A DNA stretch of 64,000 nt from Candidatus Scalindua sp. SCAELEC01 (GCA_004282745.1 SHMT01000004.1:1-64000); one strand, 5' to 3'; numbered from the stretch's first letter, positions 1 through 7,909 are shown. Program-made: numbers and translations. Notes: a model not told the origin generated them from the letters alone.

Positions 1-105
1 TTCAAAAAAGCATGTAAATCTTTTTTTAGACGAAGCAAAAAATACAAGGAAGAGATATCATCTTTATTGACTGAGAATTTTCAAATAATTGGTACAAATA
101 CCTAA
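1..105 (+). pseudogene. Transposase C-terminal tail, partial at window edge
   Basis: An open frame enters from the left edge and ends at a TAA at 103-105. The visible 34 residues are basic and end with LLTENFQIIGT, which resembles the C-terminus of IS630/Tc1-mariner transposases. It is followed within a few bases by a terminal inverted repeat (104-136) like those of the short elements elsewhere in this window, which fits the right end of an insertion sequence. Only the tail is visible, so the family call is an inference, and whether the gene is intact cannot be judged. Confidence 0.4.
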
Positions 106-136
106 AACCATTTCGTAATGAGTATATCTGTAAAAG
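104..136. repeat. Terminal inverted repeat of an IS630-like element
   Basis: Read on the minus strand the segment begins TACTCATTACGAAATGG and continues TTTTAGG. The ends of element family A (TACCCATTGCAAAATGG, then TTTTAGG or similar) and family C (TACTCATCTCATAATGG, then TTTTCGG) share this core. The outer bases are TA, as expected for TA-targeting transposases. Confidence 0.5.
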
Positions 137-280
137 TTATAGTTTTTTCAACCTCTTAGTAAAAGTGCGGTTCTGATGTTCCACTGAAGTTTGACCTTGA
201 ATATGAAACAAAGAGCTTAAAAAACTTTAAATAATGTCTACAATGTATAGTCATTTGTGATTTATAATTAAGGAGTAAAT

Positions 281-508
281 ATGAAGGCATCTGTAGTAGA
301 TTTAAGGTATAAAACCAATGAAATAATGAAGGCACTTGAAAGAAACGAAAGTGTTACAGTACTGTATCATGGTAAAATCAAGGGTATAATTAAGCCAGCT
401 AGAGAAAAAGTTGTGTTAAAGGTTAAAGAGCACCCTTTATTTGGAATGCGTAGAGAAAATGACAAAACAGTATTTGAAGAATTAGATGACATGAGAAAGC
501 CTTTGTGA
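281..508 (+). CDS. Prevent-host-death (Phd/YefM-like) antitoxin, orphan
   Basis: This 75-residue protein starts at an ATG with a clear AAGGAG site at 270-275. The N-terminus (MKASVVDLRYKTNEIMKAL, then NESVTVLYHGKIKGII) has the pattern of Phd/YefM antitoxins, in which this part dimerises and binds operator DNA. The C-terminal tail (HPLFGMRRENDKTVFEELDDMRKPL) matches the style of antitoxin tails that wrap the toxin. No toxin follows: 509-773 has no coherent reading frame. It is therefore either an orphan or has lost its partner. Confidence 0.75.
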   Translation: MKASVVDLRYKTNEIMKALERNESVTVLYHGKIKGIIKPAREKVVLKVKEHPLFGMRRENDKTVFEELDDMRKPL

Positions 509-773
509 ACAATTTGTAGAAGTCGCGGGGCAACCGTGAAAGCAGTAAAGACTTCTAAATTAAGATTTCACAGAATACAGAAATTGAATAAACGGCGACT
601 CGAAGACTACAAGGTTGGAGGTAATAATACTAACCAGTTATTTGAGCAGGTATTCTGTACAAATACATGTTCGGTAACTTAATCGGGAAGGGCCTAAAAT
701 TATAACAAATTGTGTGCAAGATTTCCTATACTCAATGCAAAATAATTCTTGGGATTTGACTTTATCTTGAGTA
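509..773. other. Intergenic, no recognisable content
   Basis: Both strands were read and no coherent frame, hairpin or repeat stands out. A toxin gene would be expected here after the antitoxin, but none can be reconstructed. Confidence 0.5.
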
Positions 774-1241
774 TCACAAATCACTCTTTATCCATGAGCT
801 TGAATGGGTTTTTTTGTCTCCGGTAATGGCGATTTCACCACCGTAAGATAATACCGTCTCTCTTTCCGGGACCGTCTCTTTCGTATAATCGGTTCCTTTG
901 GCCTGGACATCCGGCTTTAGCTGTAAGAGAAGGCTATCCACCGTCTTTTCAGTAAAAAGGGTAAGATAGTCAATACAGCGCAGGGCTGCCAAAATCTCAA
1001 GTCTTTCCTCTTCCGGCATGTAGGGGTGACCTTCACCCTTTAGGGCCCTCATAGATGCATCATCATTAACGGCAACCACAAGTAGGTCACCAAGTCTCTT
1101 TGCCTCTTGTAAATATCTGATATGTCCGACATGGAGGATATCAAAACAGCCGTTGGCAAAAATAATCTTTTTCCCGGATCTCTTGAGTCCCTCAATCGTT
1201 GTTTGGAGTTGTGTATGGTCTCGTATAATTTCTGCAGTCAT
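774..1241 (-). CDS. rfaE2: D-glycero-beta-D-manno-heptose 1-phosphate adenylyltransferase
   Basis: This cytidylyltransferase-fold protein of 155 residues corresponds to the C-terminal domain of bifunctional HldE. It transfers AMP from ATP to heptose 1-phosphate to give ADP-heptose for the LPS inner core. The signature FANGCFDILHVGHIRYL (residues about 28-44) contains the HxGH nucleotide-binding motif. The C-terminal TGDKKTHSSSWIKSDL lies where the family has its (S/T)S(S/T) segment. The kinase half is encoded separately as rfaE1 at 8777-9781, so HldE is split. The length is normal for a stand-alone RfaE2. Confidence 0.92.
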   Translation of the reverse strand: MTAEIIRDHTQLQTTIEGLKRSGKKIIFANGCFDILHVGHIRYLQEAKRLGDLLVVAVNDDASMRALKGEGHPYMPEEERLEILAALRCIDYLTLFTEKTVDSLLLQLKPDVQAKGTDYTKETVPERETVLSYGGEIAITGDKKTHSSSWIKSDL

Positions 1242-1329
1242 TGTTTTCCTTAAAAAGTGCTAAAGTATCAATTTCTGTTTTTGGTTCAATTGAGATTATA
1301 ATTAAATCTATGGGAAATACAACGTTTTA

Positions 1330-1510
1330 TACACTTGGACTTCCAGCCATCGTCTCCGCCAGAATGGTTGTCGGGCTGGCGAACGGTTGACAGGCCGGGC
1401 GGGCCGGAAACCAAATCTTGGTGAAGGTATCCCCGGACAGAAAACGCCGAGGACTTTACTCGCTCAATTTTATTTCGGATTTTATCCGAAAACCATTATG
1501 AGATGAGTAT
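1330..1510. repeat. Family C inverted-repeat element (copy C1)
   Basis: The right end (GAAAACCATTATGAGATGAG then TAT, 1488-1510) is the standard family C terminus. The left end is less certain. The interior has the AAGGTATCCCCGGACAG stretch shared with other copies, plus a G+C-rich module at 1373-1420 (GGCTGGCGAACGG, GGCCGGGCGGGC) also found in copies C5 and C8 and in family D. It sits between rfaE2 and the kinase gene and carries no open frame. Confidence 0.6.
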
Positions 1511-1647
1511 GTCAGAGAGGAATATTGGTTGTGCAATAGAAGTTTCACAATCAATGGATGTATTCAAGGTCTTGTAGGCATTTAAACACTACTATTGCTT
1601 TAGCCGTTGAAGATAAATGTAGACAATAAAGAACTTACTCTGTTCTT

Positions 1648-2631
1648 TTAGAGAGATTCTGCGTTCAATTGTGTTACCACATCACGCGTAATACGTTCAC
1701 TATAGCCATGAATCTTCCAGTGGCCCGGACTCCAACCTTTCATAAAACGATGAAAGTCTGCCCAGGCAACCGGGAATAGGGTACGCCAATCTTCCTCGAT
1801 ATCTGCTGGATCGATGGGTGACTCACGCTTTGTCAGTGCCTCTTTAAGCTGAGCAAAGTACCAATCTAATAATGGTTCTTCATAGCGTTCGCAATCATCT
1901 TCATAGAGACAACTGCCAATAAAATAGGCCACATCTTTCATGCCACATCCACCACCTACGTATTGAAAATCTACCGCTGCAACCTCCTGTCCATCTGATG
2001 AAAAACAGAAGTTAGCCAGTTTGGCATCACCATGGACAAAGGTTTGATAGGGACTCGCACGCAGTTTCTGGTCGATCAGAGTGGAGGCCTGTTTGAGATC
2101 AAGATCCTCCAGCACTTCGAGTTCATCGGGACGAGTATCCAGGTGCCAATAGGTACCCATCGGCCAAAGCCCCGCGGGCTCTCTGCCCATAAAGATGGAA
2201 TGAAAGTTTGCCAGCCATTTAAGACATACCTGCATCTCGATCATGGTGACTGAATCTTTGCGAGCAGGAAAACCGCTGGCATCCAGATCTTCAAGTACCA
2301 TAAGAAACTCATCTTGAGATGATTCAAGGAGGAGGCTCTGGGGGACGGGGCAGCCGTCATCACAGAGCTTAGCCCAGTTGCGGTACCAGGTAGTTTCAAC
2401 CTGGTAGGACCGGATCTTACGCTGATGAGAAAGGTCGGTATTCCAACCGCGGGGATGCATACCTTGGTCTGGCAGCTTGACATATTTGATCACAACGCTG
2501 TTTCTCTTACCCTCCTTTAGGCCATAGCGCATGATCTTGCCGTAACCACTCCAGAGTGTTTGAATATCTTCGATCTTGAAGATATCGGTTCCAACCGCTT
2601 TACGAGTAATCTCTTGAAAATTTACGTTCAT
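1648..2631 (-). CDS. Aminoglycoside/choline kinase-fold phosphotransferase
   Basis: This 327-residue protein of the protein-kinase-like phosphotransferase superfamily is closest in pattern to the ecdysteroid kinase-like/CHK group. The catalytic loop [11 protein letters not shown] (His200, Asp202, Asn207) and the metal-binding VDFQ (Asp221) are intact. An ATP-binding Lys is probably the one in VVIKYVKLP. The substrate cannot be read from sequence. Family members phosphorylate hydroxyls of small molecules in the cytoplasm. The gene stands alone. The family D hairpin at 2634-2675 lies only two bases upstream of the start, so the usual position for a ribosome-binding site is inside repeat sequence. 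Confidence 0.75.
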   Translation of the reverse strand: MNVNFQEITRKAVGTDIFKIEDIQTLWSGYGKIMRYGLKEGKRNSVVIKYVKLPDQGMHPRGWNTDLSHQRKIRSYQVETTWYRNWAKLCDDGCPVPQSLLLESSQDEFLMVLEDLDASGFPARKDSVTMIEMQVCLKWLANFHSIFMGREPAGLWPMGTYWHLDTRPDELEVLEDLDLKQASTLIDQKLRASPYQTFVHGDAKLANFCFSSDGQEVAAVDFQYVGGGCGMKDVAYFIGSCLYEDDCERYEEPLLDWYFAQLKEALTKRESPIDPADIEEDWRTLFPVAWADFHRFMKGWSPGHWKIHGYSERITRDVVTQLNAESL

Positions 2632-2633
2632 GC

Positions 2634-2675
2634 TTAGGGCCCAGGAAAAAATAACAAGTTATTCTTTCCTGGGCC
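2634..2675. repeat. Family D solo inverted repeat (copy D1)
   Basis: TTAGGGCCCAGGAAAAAATA is followed by its near-complement ending CCTGGGCC, giving only the two element ends joined without an interior. It would form a strong hairpin immediately upstream of the phosphotransferase gene. Confidence 0.6.
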
Positions 2676-2678
2676 ATT

Positions 2679-2732
2679 CGTGTAATGAGAGTGATGGGAA
2701 TAAAGTGTGTGAACCTTCAAGTGATCCAAAAT
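2679..2732. repeat. Short dispersed repeat E, copy 1
   Basis: About 50 bases (GTGTAATGAGAGTGATGGGA, then ATA(A/T)AGTGTGTGAACC and TTCAAGTGAT) recur at 7542-7592 with only two or three differences. There is no coding potential. Both copies end where other duplicated material begins. Confidence 0.6.
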
Positions 2733-2777
2733 TTTCCCCTCATAATCTTTACTTCTGATTTGTTCTGATGTTGAAGC

Positions 2778-3761
2778 TCAGCGACGCGGTTTGTCTGTCT
2801 CCGCTGCGGTGTCTTGTTCACCCTTTTTGAGGTGTTGTTGTTGCCTCGGGCTAAGCCACTCAAGCGCCTTGGACCTGTCTAACGGAAAAAAGGCATTGAT
2901 TTTTGTTTTCTGCATCTCTGTAAGTCCCGGCAACTCTTGAAGGGCTATCCAACCTTCTATCTGTTTTTTCTGGTCGGAAGCCTTGGCCTTACGGTACCGC
3001 TCGTCAAATCGTCCGGTTGGAACATCGTTCAATACTTCCGCTTCATTTCCAGGGGCATAGACCTTGAGTGCTAACTTCGCGCCGCGTGCCTTCTGTGTGA
3101 GGGCCTGAAGCGTAAGCTTCTCCTTGTCGTATACTACCTGCGTGACTTCACGGCCATCAATCCATCCCGCTTCCGTAGACACCACACCTTCAATCCTGCC
3201 GAGTACCATTTCACCCGTCCAAAAGCAGTGCACAGCAATGGCACTCACCGCATGGTTTTTTTCACTGTTCTCTACCGCAATCGATTCAAGATACTGAGGA
3301 ATAGGACGCTTTGCAGCTTTCAGCGCATCAACCATCCGTGAGGCAATTCCGCCAAGGCTCCAGATGCGATCTTTTCGTGGAATGATATCGCGCCCCTTGC
3401 CAGTAAGGAATCTGACGACCTGATAATTCCACGCAGGTTCATTGAATCGATTGAGAAGGACCTCATCCACCCCGCCTCTATTGTTATAGACGAGTACCGG
3501 CAGAAACAGGTCTTCAATAGCCTCTACAAGTAGTGGATGTGACAGGACACTCTTGCCGAAATTTTGGCACCCGACACAGCCAGGGACCTCTTGAAAGAGC
3601 AGAAAAACAGGCCGGCCAGTTTCACTGCTTTTTGTTAGGGCATCATCGAGGTCACGACCCCATTTCACCGAACCGACCTCGACCGGATTCTCCTTTGCTC
3701 TGGTACTATAGTTTATCATGAAAATAAGAGCGAATATGATCAGAGAGTGTTTCATCATCAC
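2778..3761 (-). CDS. Exported thioredoxin-like protein, VPGUxxT family (Cys form) with MsrA-like part
   Basis: The 327-residue protein has an N-terminal signal peptide (MMMKHSLIIFALIFMINYS). It then has a thioredoxin-like domain with the redox motif VPGCVGCQNFG (about residues 58-68). Known relatives carry selenocysteine or cysteine at the VPG-U/C position. A middle segment, AIAVHCFWTGE followed by GVVSTEAGWIDG, resembles the GCFW and GVxxTxxGYxGG motifs of methionine sulfoxide reductase A, although the Gly before the Cys is His here. A Trx-like/MsrA-like fusion acting in periplasmic thiol or methionine repair is plausible. The C-terminus is charged and low in complexity. Confidence 0.65.
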   Translation of the reverse strand: MMMKHSLIIFALIFMINYSTRAKENPVEVGSVKWGRDLDDALTKSSETGRPVFLLFQEVPGCVGCQNFGKSVLSHPLLVEAIEDLFLPVLVYNNRGGVDEVLLNRFNEPAWNYQVVRFLTGKGRDIIPRKDRIWSLGGIASRMVDALKAAKRPIPQYLESIAVENSEKNHAVSAIAVHCFWTGEMVLGRIEGVVSTEAGWIDGREVTQVVYDKEKLTLQALTQKARGAKLALKVYAPGNEAEVLNDVPTGRFDERYRKAKASDQKKQIEGWIALQELPGLTEMQKTKINAFFPLDRSKALEWLSPRQQQHLKKGEQDTAAETDKPRR

Positions 3762-3844
3762 TTAAGTCCTCAATATATTGCCTTCAATTGTACTATGACC
3801 GCTTATACTTATTCCTTTTTATGATACAGTGTTGTGAATAACAA

Positions 3845-4306
3845 TTATCTAAACATAATCCTATCTGGTATCACTTCCTCAGGATCAGGATGAAAGAGCA
3901 GTGTGCCAGAAATAATCCAATTTTCGTACTTGAGATAACACAAAAACTTGCAAAATAGTGGGCCGTCTTGAAAATTCATCTGAATATAGACTAACTGTGA
4001 ACTTTCACTAAGTTTTGCTATTTCTATTAAATCATACCCTAGGAATCTTCCATATCGATTTTGGGTCTCTTTTAATACTTTTTCCTGTTCTCTGGCAATC
4101 TCTGTCCCGGCAAGAGGACTTCCTTTGAGCCACACCTGCATTGCCGCGCCAGGATTACCTTTATATATTTTGAGGCCAGTTAAAATAATGTTTGGGATGC
4201 TCTCTCCAGGTTGCACAGCAAAGGTACTGCTACAGGTAATAATCACCGTAATCAAAATGAGAATTACACCATAAAATAGTCTTGTCCTCTTTGGAAGTAT
4301 CTTCAT
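3845..4306 (-). CDS. Exported protein of unknown function
   Basis: This protein of 153 residues has a clear signal peptide or membrane anchor (LFYGVILILITVIITCSSTFAV, residues about 11-32). It is preceded by a good ribosome-binding site (AGGAGGG) upstream of the ATG at 4306. The mature part contains a helical segment rich in charged residues and a beta-rich end (LVYIQMNFQDGPLFCKFLCY). No family was recognised. It reads away from the gene before it and is probably monocistronic. Confidence 0.6.
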   Translation of the reverse strand: MKILPKRTRLFYGVILILITVIITCSSTFAVQPGESIPNIILTGLKIYKGNPGAAMQVWLKGSPLAGTEIAREQEKVLKETQNRYGRFLGYDLIEIAKLSESSQLVYIQMNFQDGPLFCKFLCYLKYENWIISGTLLFHPDPEEVIPDRIMFR

Positions 4307-4760
4307 TTCTCAACCCTCCTATTAATCTTAAAATATCATACAGAAAGTCTTTAAATGATATCCATTCATTATTTACATCGCACTAGCATCATCGGGTGCT
4401 AGCGAAGAGAGCACCCCCGCGTACATGCCGATGTGTACACCCGACATGGGCATGAGCTGTTAAGATGAAAGTTCCCCAGAACTTCGCTACGGTAAGGCTG
4501 TATTTTAACATAAACTATTTATATGAGCATACTCATTTTTGCATTACCAAAGCAATAGGTGACACAAAGCCACTCTATTCAAGAAGAGTCACCTCTTTTT
4601 GTTACTATTTGCAAGGAATATATTAAAACCTATTTGGTTTCCAAAACCAAAAACCAAATAGGTTCCTGTCTTCCAAGAGGTAAAAGAGAATGTGGTTAAG
4701 GAGTGTAGGAATTGCAAGCAAGGATGAAGAGTGAAATAAAAACTTCACTTTTATAAGGTA
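4307..4760. other. Intergenic region with several inverted repeats
   Basis: There is no gene here. It contains nested stem-loops at 4384-4462 (CTAGCA/TGCTAG, GGGTGC/GCACCC and CATGCC/GGGCATG pairs), a short family C-like palindrome ATGAGCATACTCAT at 4523-4536, and a perfect 14-bp palindrome at 4627-4664. It is probably a graveyard of short mobile elements. Confidence 0.5.
4627..4664. repeat. Perfect 14-bp inverted repeat
   Basis: AACCTATTTGGTTT (4627-4640) and AAACCAAATAGGTT (4651-4664) flank a 10-base loop. The arms resemble the ACCAAATCGGTTTTAGTAT end of family C, so this may be a solo-end derivative. It could also terminate transcription from the minus-strand gene at 4761. Confidence 0.55.
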
Positions 4761-5045
4761 TTATTCAGGATTGTTTCTCTGTTCTTTATTTATAATTTTC
4801 AAAATAAATTCAGACGCTTCTTCAAGCATCATATCATATATTTCTAATGCATCATCTTGTGTCAGTTTGATATCAAATTCTTCTTCAATGTCATATATTT
4901 GTTGACACTCATATATTTCGTCTGGTGGATCAAAAGTAGACCACATACAACAAATCTGTTTCGAATCAGGATTCCTATATCTTTTAAGATGTTTTTTGTA
5001 AATCTTATGTAATCTGTTGTATATATTTTTGCATTCTTTGTTCAT
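4761..5045 (-). CDS. Small conserved-looking hypothetical protein
   Basis: About 94 residues from the ATG at 5045 (MNKECKNIYNRLHKIYKKH). An upstream in-frame start at 5093 would add 16 residues, but the duplicated copy at 7594-7908 loses similarity there. The protein is helical and acidic toward the C-terminus (IYDIEEEFDIKLTQDDALEIY), and has the pair CCMW. No family was recognised. A second, interrupted copy of the gene lies at 7594-7908. Confidence 0.55.
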   Translation of the reverse strand: MNKECKNIYNRLHKIYKKHLKRYRNPDSKQICCMWSTFDPPDEIYECQQIYDIEEEFDIKLTQDDALEIYDMMLEEASEFILKIINKEQRNNPE

Positions 5046-5117
5046 TGTACGTTTGTATATTAGCCTTATAAGACAGAAAACAGTAATAAACAATTAAACT
5101 TTGATAGTCAAAAAAAC

Positions 5118-5297
5118 TTACGATACAAAACAAGTGTGCAAGTCAACCTCCTCAGCATACAACCGTTCCCCACAATGAAGGCATACTTCCGCCTGTACTT
5201 TTAAACCTGCAGTATTATCCCCACCTCTCAATAATTTTTCAACTATTTTTTCTTCTAATTCTCCTCCGCATATCGGACATTTTTCGAATGGAATCAT
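5118..5297 (-). CDS. YgiT-type zinc-finger antitoxin
   Basis: A 59-residue protein starting MIPFEKCPICGGELEEKIVE, with a second CxxC pair in VCLHCGERLYAEEV. The two CxxC pairs bind zinc in the MqsA/YgiT N-terminal domain, which neutralises a MqsR- or DUF4258-type RNase toxin. The start at 5297 follows a GGAGA site. A decayed reading frame with toxin-like features lies immediately upstream at 5305-5490. Confidence 0.75.
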   Translation of the reverse strand: MIPFEKCPICGGELEEKIVEKLLRGGDNTAGLKVQAEVCLHCGERLYAEEVDLHTCFVS

Positions 5298-5304
5298 ATG
5301 CTTC

Positions 5305-5490
5305 TCCTTTCTTTTCGATTTAACCGCCGATTTGGATCTGTTCTACAGACTGTGATCAAAACAACCCAGTGGTTTCCTTCATTTAAATCCCAAACACTAT
5401 GAATTGGCTCACCACTAAACGATTTTTATAAATTCCTCATCTGCCTGATCCGTAATTTTTATACGCCTTGGACGAATAGCATCTATACTA
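5305..5490 (-). pseudogene. Decayed DUF4258-like toxin
   Basis: Two short frames on the minus strand together resemble a toxin of the DUF4258/MqsR-like type normally encoded before YgiT antitoxins. The first is DAIRPRRIKITDQADEEFIK, ending in a stop. The second, shifted in frame, is FSGEPIHSVWDLNEGNHW then VVLITVCRTDPNRR. The start and the middle of the gene are missing. Family C copy C2 begins at 5485, replacing the 5' end. The assignment is inferred from motif style and gene order. Confidence 0.45.
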
Positions 5491-5612
5491 AAACCGATTT
5501 GGTTTTTTGAAAAACAAAGCTTGGTGAAGGTATCCCCGGAAAAAGGCGCCAAGGACTTTACTCGCTTAATTTTATCTCGAATGTTATTCGAAAGCCATTG
5601 TGAGATGAGTAT
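5485..5612. repeat. Family C inverted-repeat element (copy C2)
   Basis: It begins ATACTAAAACCGATTTGG and ends CATTGTGAGATGAGTAT, with the AAGGTATCCCCGG and GGACTTTACTCGCTTAATT stretches typical of the family. It separates vapC from the broken toxin gene and probably truncated the latter. Confidence 0.7.
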
Positions 5613-5646
5613 ATGTAAACTTACATTACGAAGGGTTTTAAATCCA

Positions 5647-6087
5647 CTATGCTTCGTTTTCAAGAACCACAAGTGAAAATGTAGAAAATTCTCTAATAGT
5701 TTGGAAGTCTACAACATTTGATGTATATACCGTAGCACCAATGCTTTTCGCACTCAATGCAATAAGAGTATCGTTTATTAGGGCAGGGATTTTAGTCTTC
5801 AAATTTTTGTGTCTCTTCCGTAACAACGATAGAAGGTTTCCAGCCTCTTTCCAGTTGTTGTGGGTAGGCGTAACTATCCTGCCCATGCTCTCAAAAGGCT
5901 GGTAAAGGGTTTCCACAGTTTTACGTCCCTCTTTTCCTAAAGCGCCGATAAGAAGCTCCTGGATAACAACAGAACTGAAATATATCCCTGGAGTTTCATA
6001 CGCGTATATGTTACTTATAGTTTCGCTATATGCACCTCTTCTTAGGAAATCAATGTAGATGTTGGTATCCAGAAGGAGTTTATTCAT
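5647..6087 (-). CDS. vapC: VapC-type PIN-domain ribonuclease toxin
   Basis: 146 residues with a complete PIN-domain acidic set: Asp7 (LLLDTN), Glu44 (VIQELLIG), Asp106 (LINDTLIAL) and Asp127 (TSNVVDF). PIN toxins cleave structured RNA, often tRNA, using Mg2+ bound by these residues. The start codon immediately follows the stop of the antitoxin gene, so the two are translationally coupled. Nothing suggests inactivation. Confidence 0.88.
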   Translation of the reverse strand: MNKLLLDTNIYIDFLRRGAYSETISNIYAYETPGIYFSSVVIQELLIGALGKEGRKTVETLYQPFESMGRIVTPTHNNWKEAGNLLSLLRKRHKNLKTKIPALINDTLIALSAKSIGATVYTSNVVDFQTIREFSTFSLVVLENEA

Positions 6088-6279
6088 TCAGAACAGTTGC
6101 TCTACCTTTCCTTTTCCTTTGGTATTTTTGAGTGAATCCAGAATTTTTTTACGAAACAAGACCAGGTCAAGCGCACGGTCTATTGTTTCTGTCTCTGTTT
6201 TTGCTTCAAGTATCTTTTGAGCACCCTTTATCTTTGTTTCATCAAGATAGTAATTTTTTCTTTTAACGGATTGCTTCAT
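6088..6279 (-). CDS. vapB: VapB-type antitoxin
   Basis: 63 residues. The N-terminal segment KNYYLDETKIKGAQKIL, then TETETIDRALDLVL, is the ribbon-helix-helix style DNA-binding dimer of VapB/RHH antitoxins. The tail (NTKGKGKVEQLF) would bind the toxin. A GGGGAGA ribosome site precedes the ATG at 6279. The palindrome GTACGTAC at 6295-6302, just upstream, is a candidate operator for autorepression. Confidence 0.82.
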   Translation of the reverse strand: MKQSVKRKNYYLDETKIKGAQKILEAKTETETIDRALDLVLFRKKILDSLKNTKGKGKVEQLF

Positions 6280-6294
6280 AAATTATCTCCCCAT

Positions 6295-6302
6295 GTACGT
6301 AC
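6295..6302. promoter_or_regulatory. Candidate vapBC operator palindrome
   Basis: GTACGTAC lies 16 bases upstream of the vapB start codon, in the promoter-proximal position expected for the autoregulatory VapBC operator. It is a single short palindrome, so the call is tentative. Confidence 0.3.
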
Positions 6303-6495
6303 GATATTCATAATTATACAGATTGTCAATGATAAAATTTGATTTATTGGTTTGCCGGTTCATCATGAAGGCCGTCCATCCTTTCTGACGTATGAACAAC
6401 AATGTGATAATATTACAGATAAGACAGTAAGCAGAAATGTACACATTGAAAAGAGAGCAAGCACATTATATGAAATCACCTTTGGCAATATTCGA

Positions 6496-7491
6496 TTACG
6501 GTTTGCTCCTCGATTCATCACATGATACTTCTACTGAGCCTCTCCTGTATAAATCGCCTCTAATACTTTTTTTCACGATTTTGAATTGATTCTTATTCTC
6601 TCTTTTTGTGACAACTATATGACTGTTTTTTTCTGAACAAATATTGAACGATACACTATGTTTCGTCTTATTTGGTCTTGATATTATTCGCTTACCATCA
6701 GAAGGGATTGGATATTTAGACATTAGTAAATACGAATATTTTTCATATTCGTAACCTAACACACCATTTTTTAAACGCCTCTGGATACGAGACCTATCTA
6801 ACCTCTCGACGAAATGGCACCAATCAGACTCAGAATCTCTCAATGGACAAAATCCGCTTGATGCCGTACACGGAGCAATGGTGCTAAACCCTTTTTCTAT
6901 TAATTTGTCTCTCGCTTGAATAATAGTATTAAATCCTGATGGTGTGCCTGGCTCTATTATTAAAACCATATTCGAGTTCTCAACTAAACCCGATATACTA
7001 CCCAAAGAATTATTACATTCACAAAAAGTATAGGAAAACACACAAAGATCATTTGTCGGGATATCTTGAGGTTTCAGCTTTAAATAGTTACAACTAATCG
7101 AATCTACATGGGTATGAGGAATAGACGAAGAAAGAAACTCCTCGACAAGAACATTCAAAATGTCAATAAATGCACCACTCCTCTCTACATTAGTATATTT
7201 ATTTAGTGTTTTAAATTTACTAAGAGCAAAAAGGAATGTCCCCGGACCTCCGCCAAAATCAACGACAGACTCAACATCATGAAAAACATCTAAATGCTGT
7301 CTAATGATTTTCTCCATTACACCCATAATAGACCTGCCCCTGGTAATCATATAAAACGCTGCCAGGCTATGATCATTTATATAGGTGTTTCTCTGTGCGG
7401 GAGATTGGTACGCACAAAACAGATCTTCAAGATTTTTCTTTTTAGAATAGTTAACTAAATAATTAGCGTAAATAAAATCATCCATATCCAA
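6496..7491 (-). CDS. Rsm22-family SAM-dependent methyltransferase-like protein
   Basis: 331 residues. The SAM-binding motif is VVDFGGGPGTFLFAL (about residues 95-109). It is followed by the Rsm22 hallmarks LIIEPGTPSGFNTI and a cysteine-containing segment CTASSGFCPLRDSESDWCHFVERL, part of which (FCPLRDSESDWCHF) resembles the metal/Fe-S-binding cysteines of Rsm22/METTL17 proteins. That family associates with the small ribosomal subunit in mitochondria and bacteria. The C-terminal 70 residues are basic. The gene stands alone with repeats on the right-hand side. Confidence 0.8.
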   Translation of the reverse strand: MDMDDFIYANYLVNYSKKKNLEDLFCAYQSPAQRNTYINDHSLAAFYMITRGRSIMGVMEKIIRQHLDVFHDVESVVDFGGGPGTFLFALSKFKTLNKYTNVERSGAFIDILNVLVEEFLSSSIPHTHVDSISCNYLKLKPQDIPTNDLCVFSYTFCECNNSLGSISGLVENSNMVLIIEPGTPSGFNTIIQARDKLIEKGFSTIAPCTASSGFCPLRDSESDWCHFVERLDRSRIQRRLKNGVLGYEYEKYSYLLMSKYPIPSDGKRIISRPNKTKHSVSFNICSEKNSHIVVTKRENKNQFKIVKKSIRGDLYRRGSVEVSCDESRSKP

Positions 7492-7541
7492 ATTTTTTTA
7501 TCCTTTTTCTTAAAACACCCTTTTTATCTTCAGAAAATACC

Positions 7542-7592
7542 TTAGTGTAATGAGAGTGATGGGAATATAGTGTGTGAACCTTCAAGTGATTC
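7542..7592. repeat. Short dispersed repeat E, copy 2
   Basis: Nearly identical to 2679-2732 (TGTAATGAGAGTGATGGGAA, then TAGTGTGTGAACCTTCAAGT). It abuts the duplicated gene fragment that begins at about 7594. Confidence 0.6.
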
Positions 7593-7593
7593 A

Positions 7594-7908
7594 AATGGAT
7601 CAAAAGTAGACCACATACAACAAATCTGTTTCGAATCAGGATTCCTATATCTTTTAAGATTTTTTTTGTATACCCATTATGGAGTGGTTTTAGGAATTTC
7701 AGGGCAAGAATTTGTCTGAAATTTTGATTTTTCGATTGAACGAAACCGGAGGCTTAGTAATGCTAAGTCGAGTATTTTGTGATTGAGAAAGATCTAAAGT
7801 TCTGGTGAAATCTGGTTCTGAAAAACGAAAAGCAATTCGTGATTGGGTATAAATCTTATGTAATCTATTGTATATATTTTTGCATTCTTTGTTCATTGCA
7901 CGTTTGAG
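7594..7908 (-). pseudogene. Duplicated fragment of the 4761-5045 gene, split by element A1
   Basis: The bases 7594-7670 and 7850-7905 match 4929-5000 and 5000-5050 almost exactly. They encode MNKECKNIYNRLHKIY and, on the other side, RYRNPDSKQICCMWSTFDP. Element A1 (7671-7849) interrupts it. Comparison with the uninterrupted copy shows that TA was duplicated at the insertion point. The 3' part of the gene is absent. Confidence 0.8.
7671..7849. mobile_element. Family A miniature inverted-repeat element (copy A1)
   Basis: A 179-bp element starting TACCCATTATGGAGTGG and ending GTGATTGGGTA. It is flanked by TA on each side where the parental sequence has a single TA. It has no open frame. The interior (TTTCGATTGAACGAAACCGG, CTTAGTAATGCTAAGTCGAG) is shared with copies A2 and A3. 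The TA target duplication is the mark of Tc1/mariner/IS630-type transposition. Confidence 0.85.
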
Positions 7909-7909
7909 T

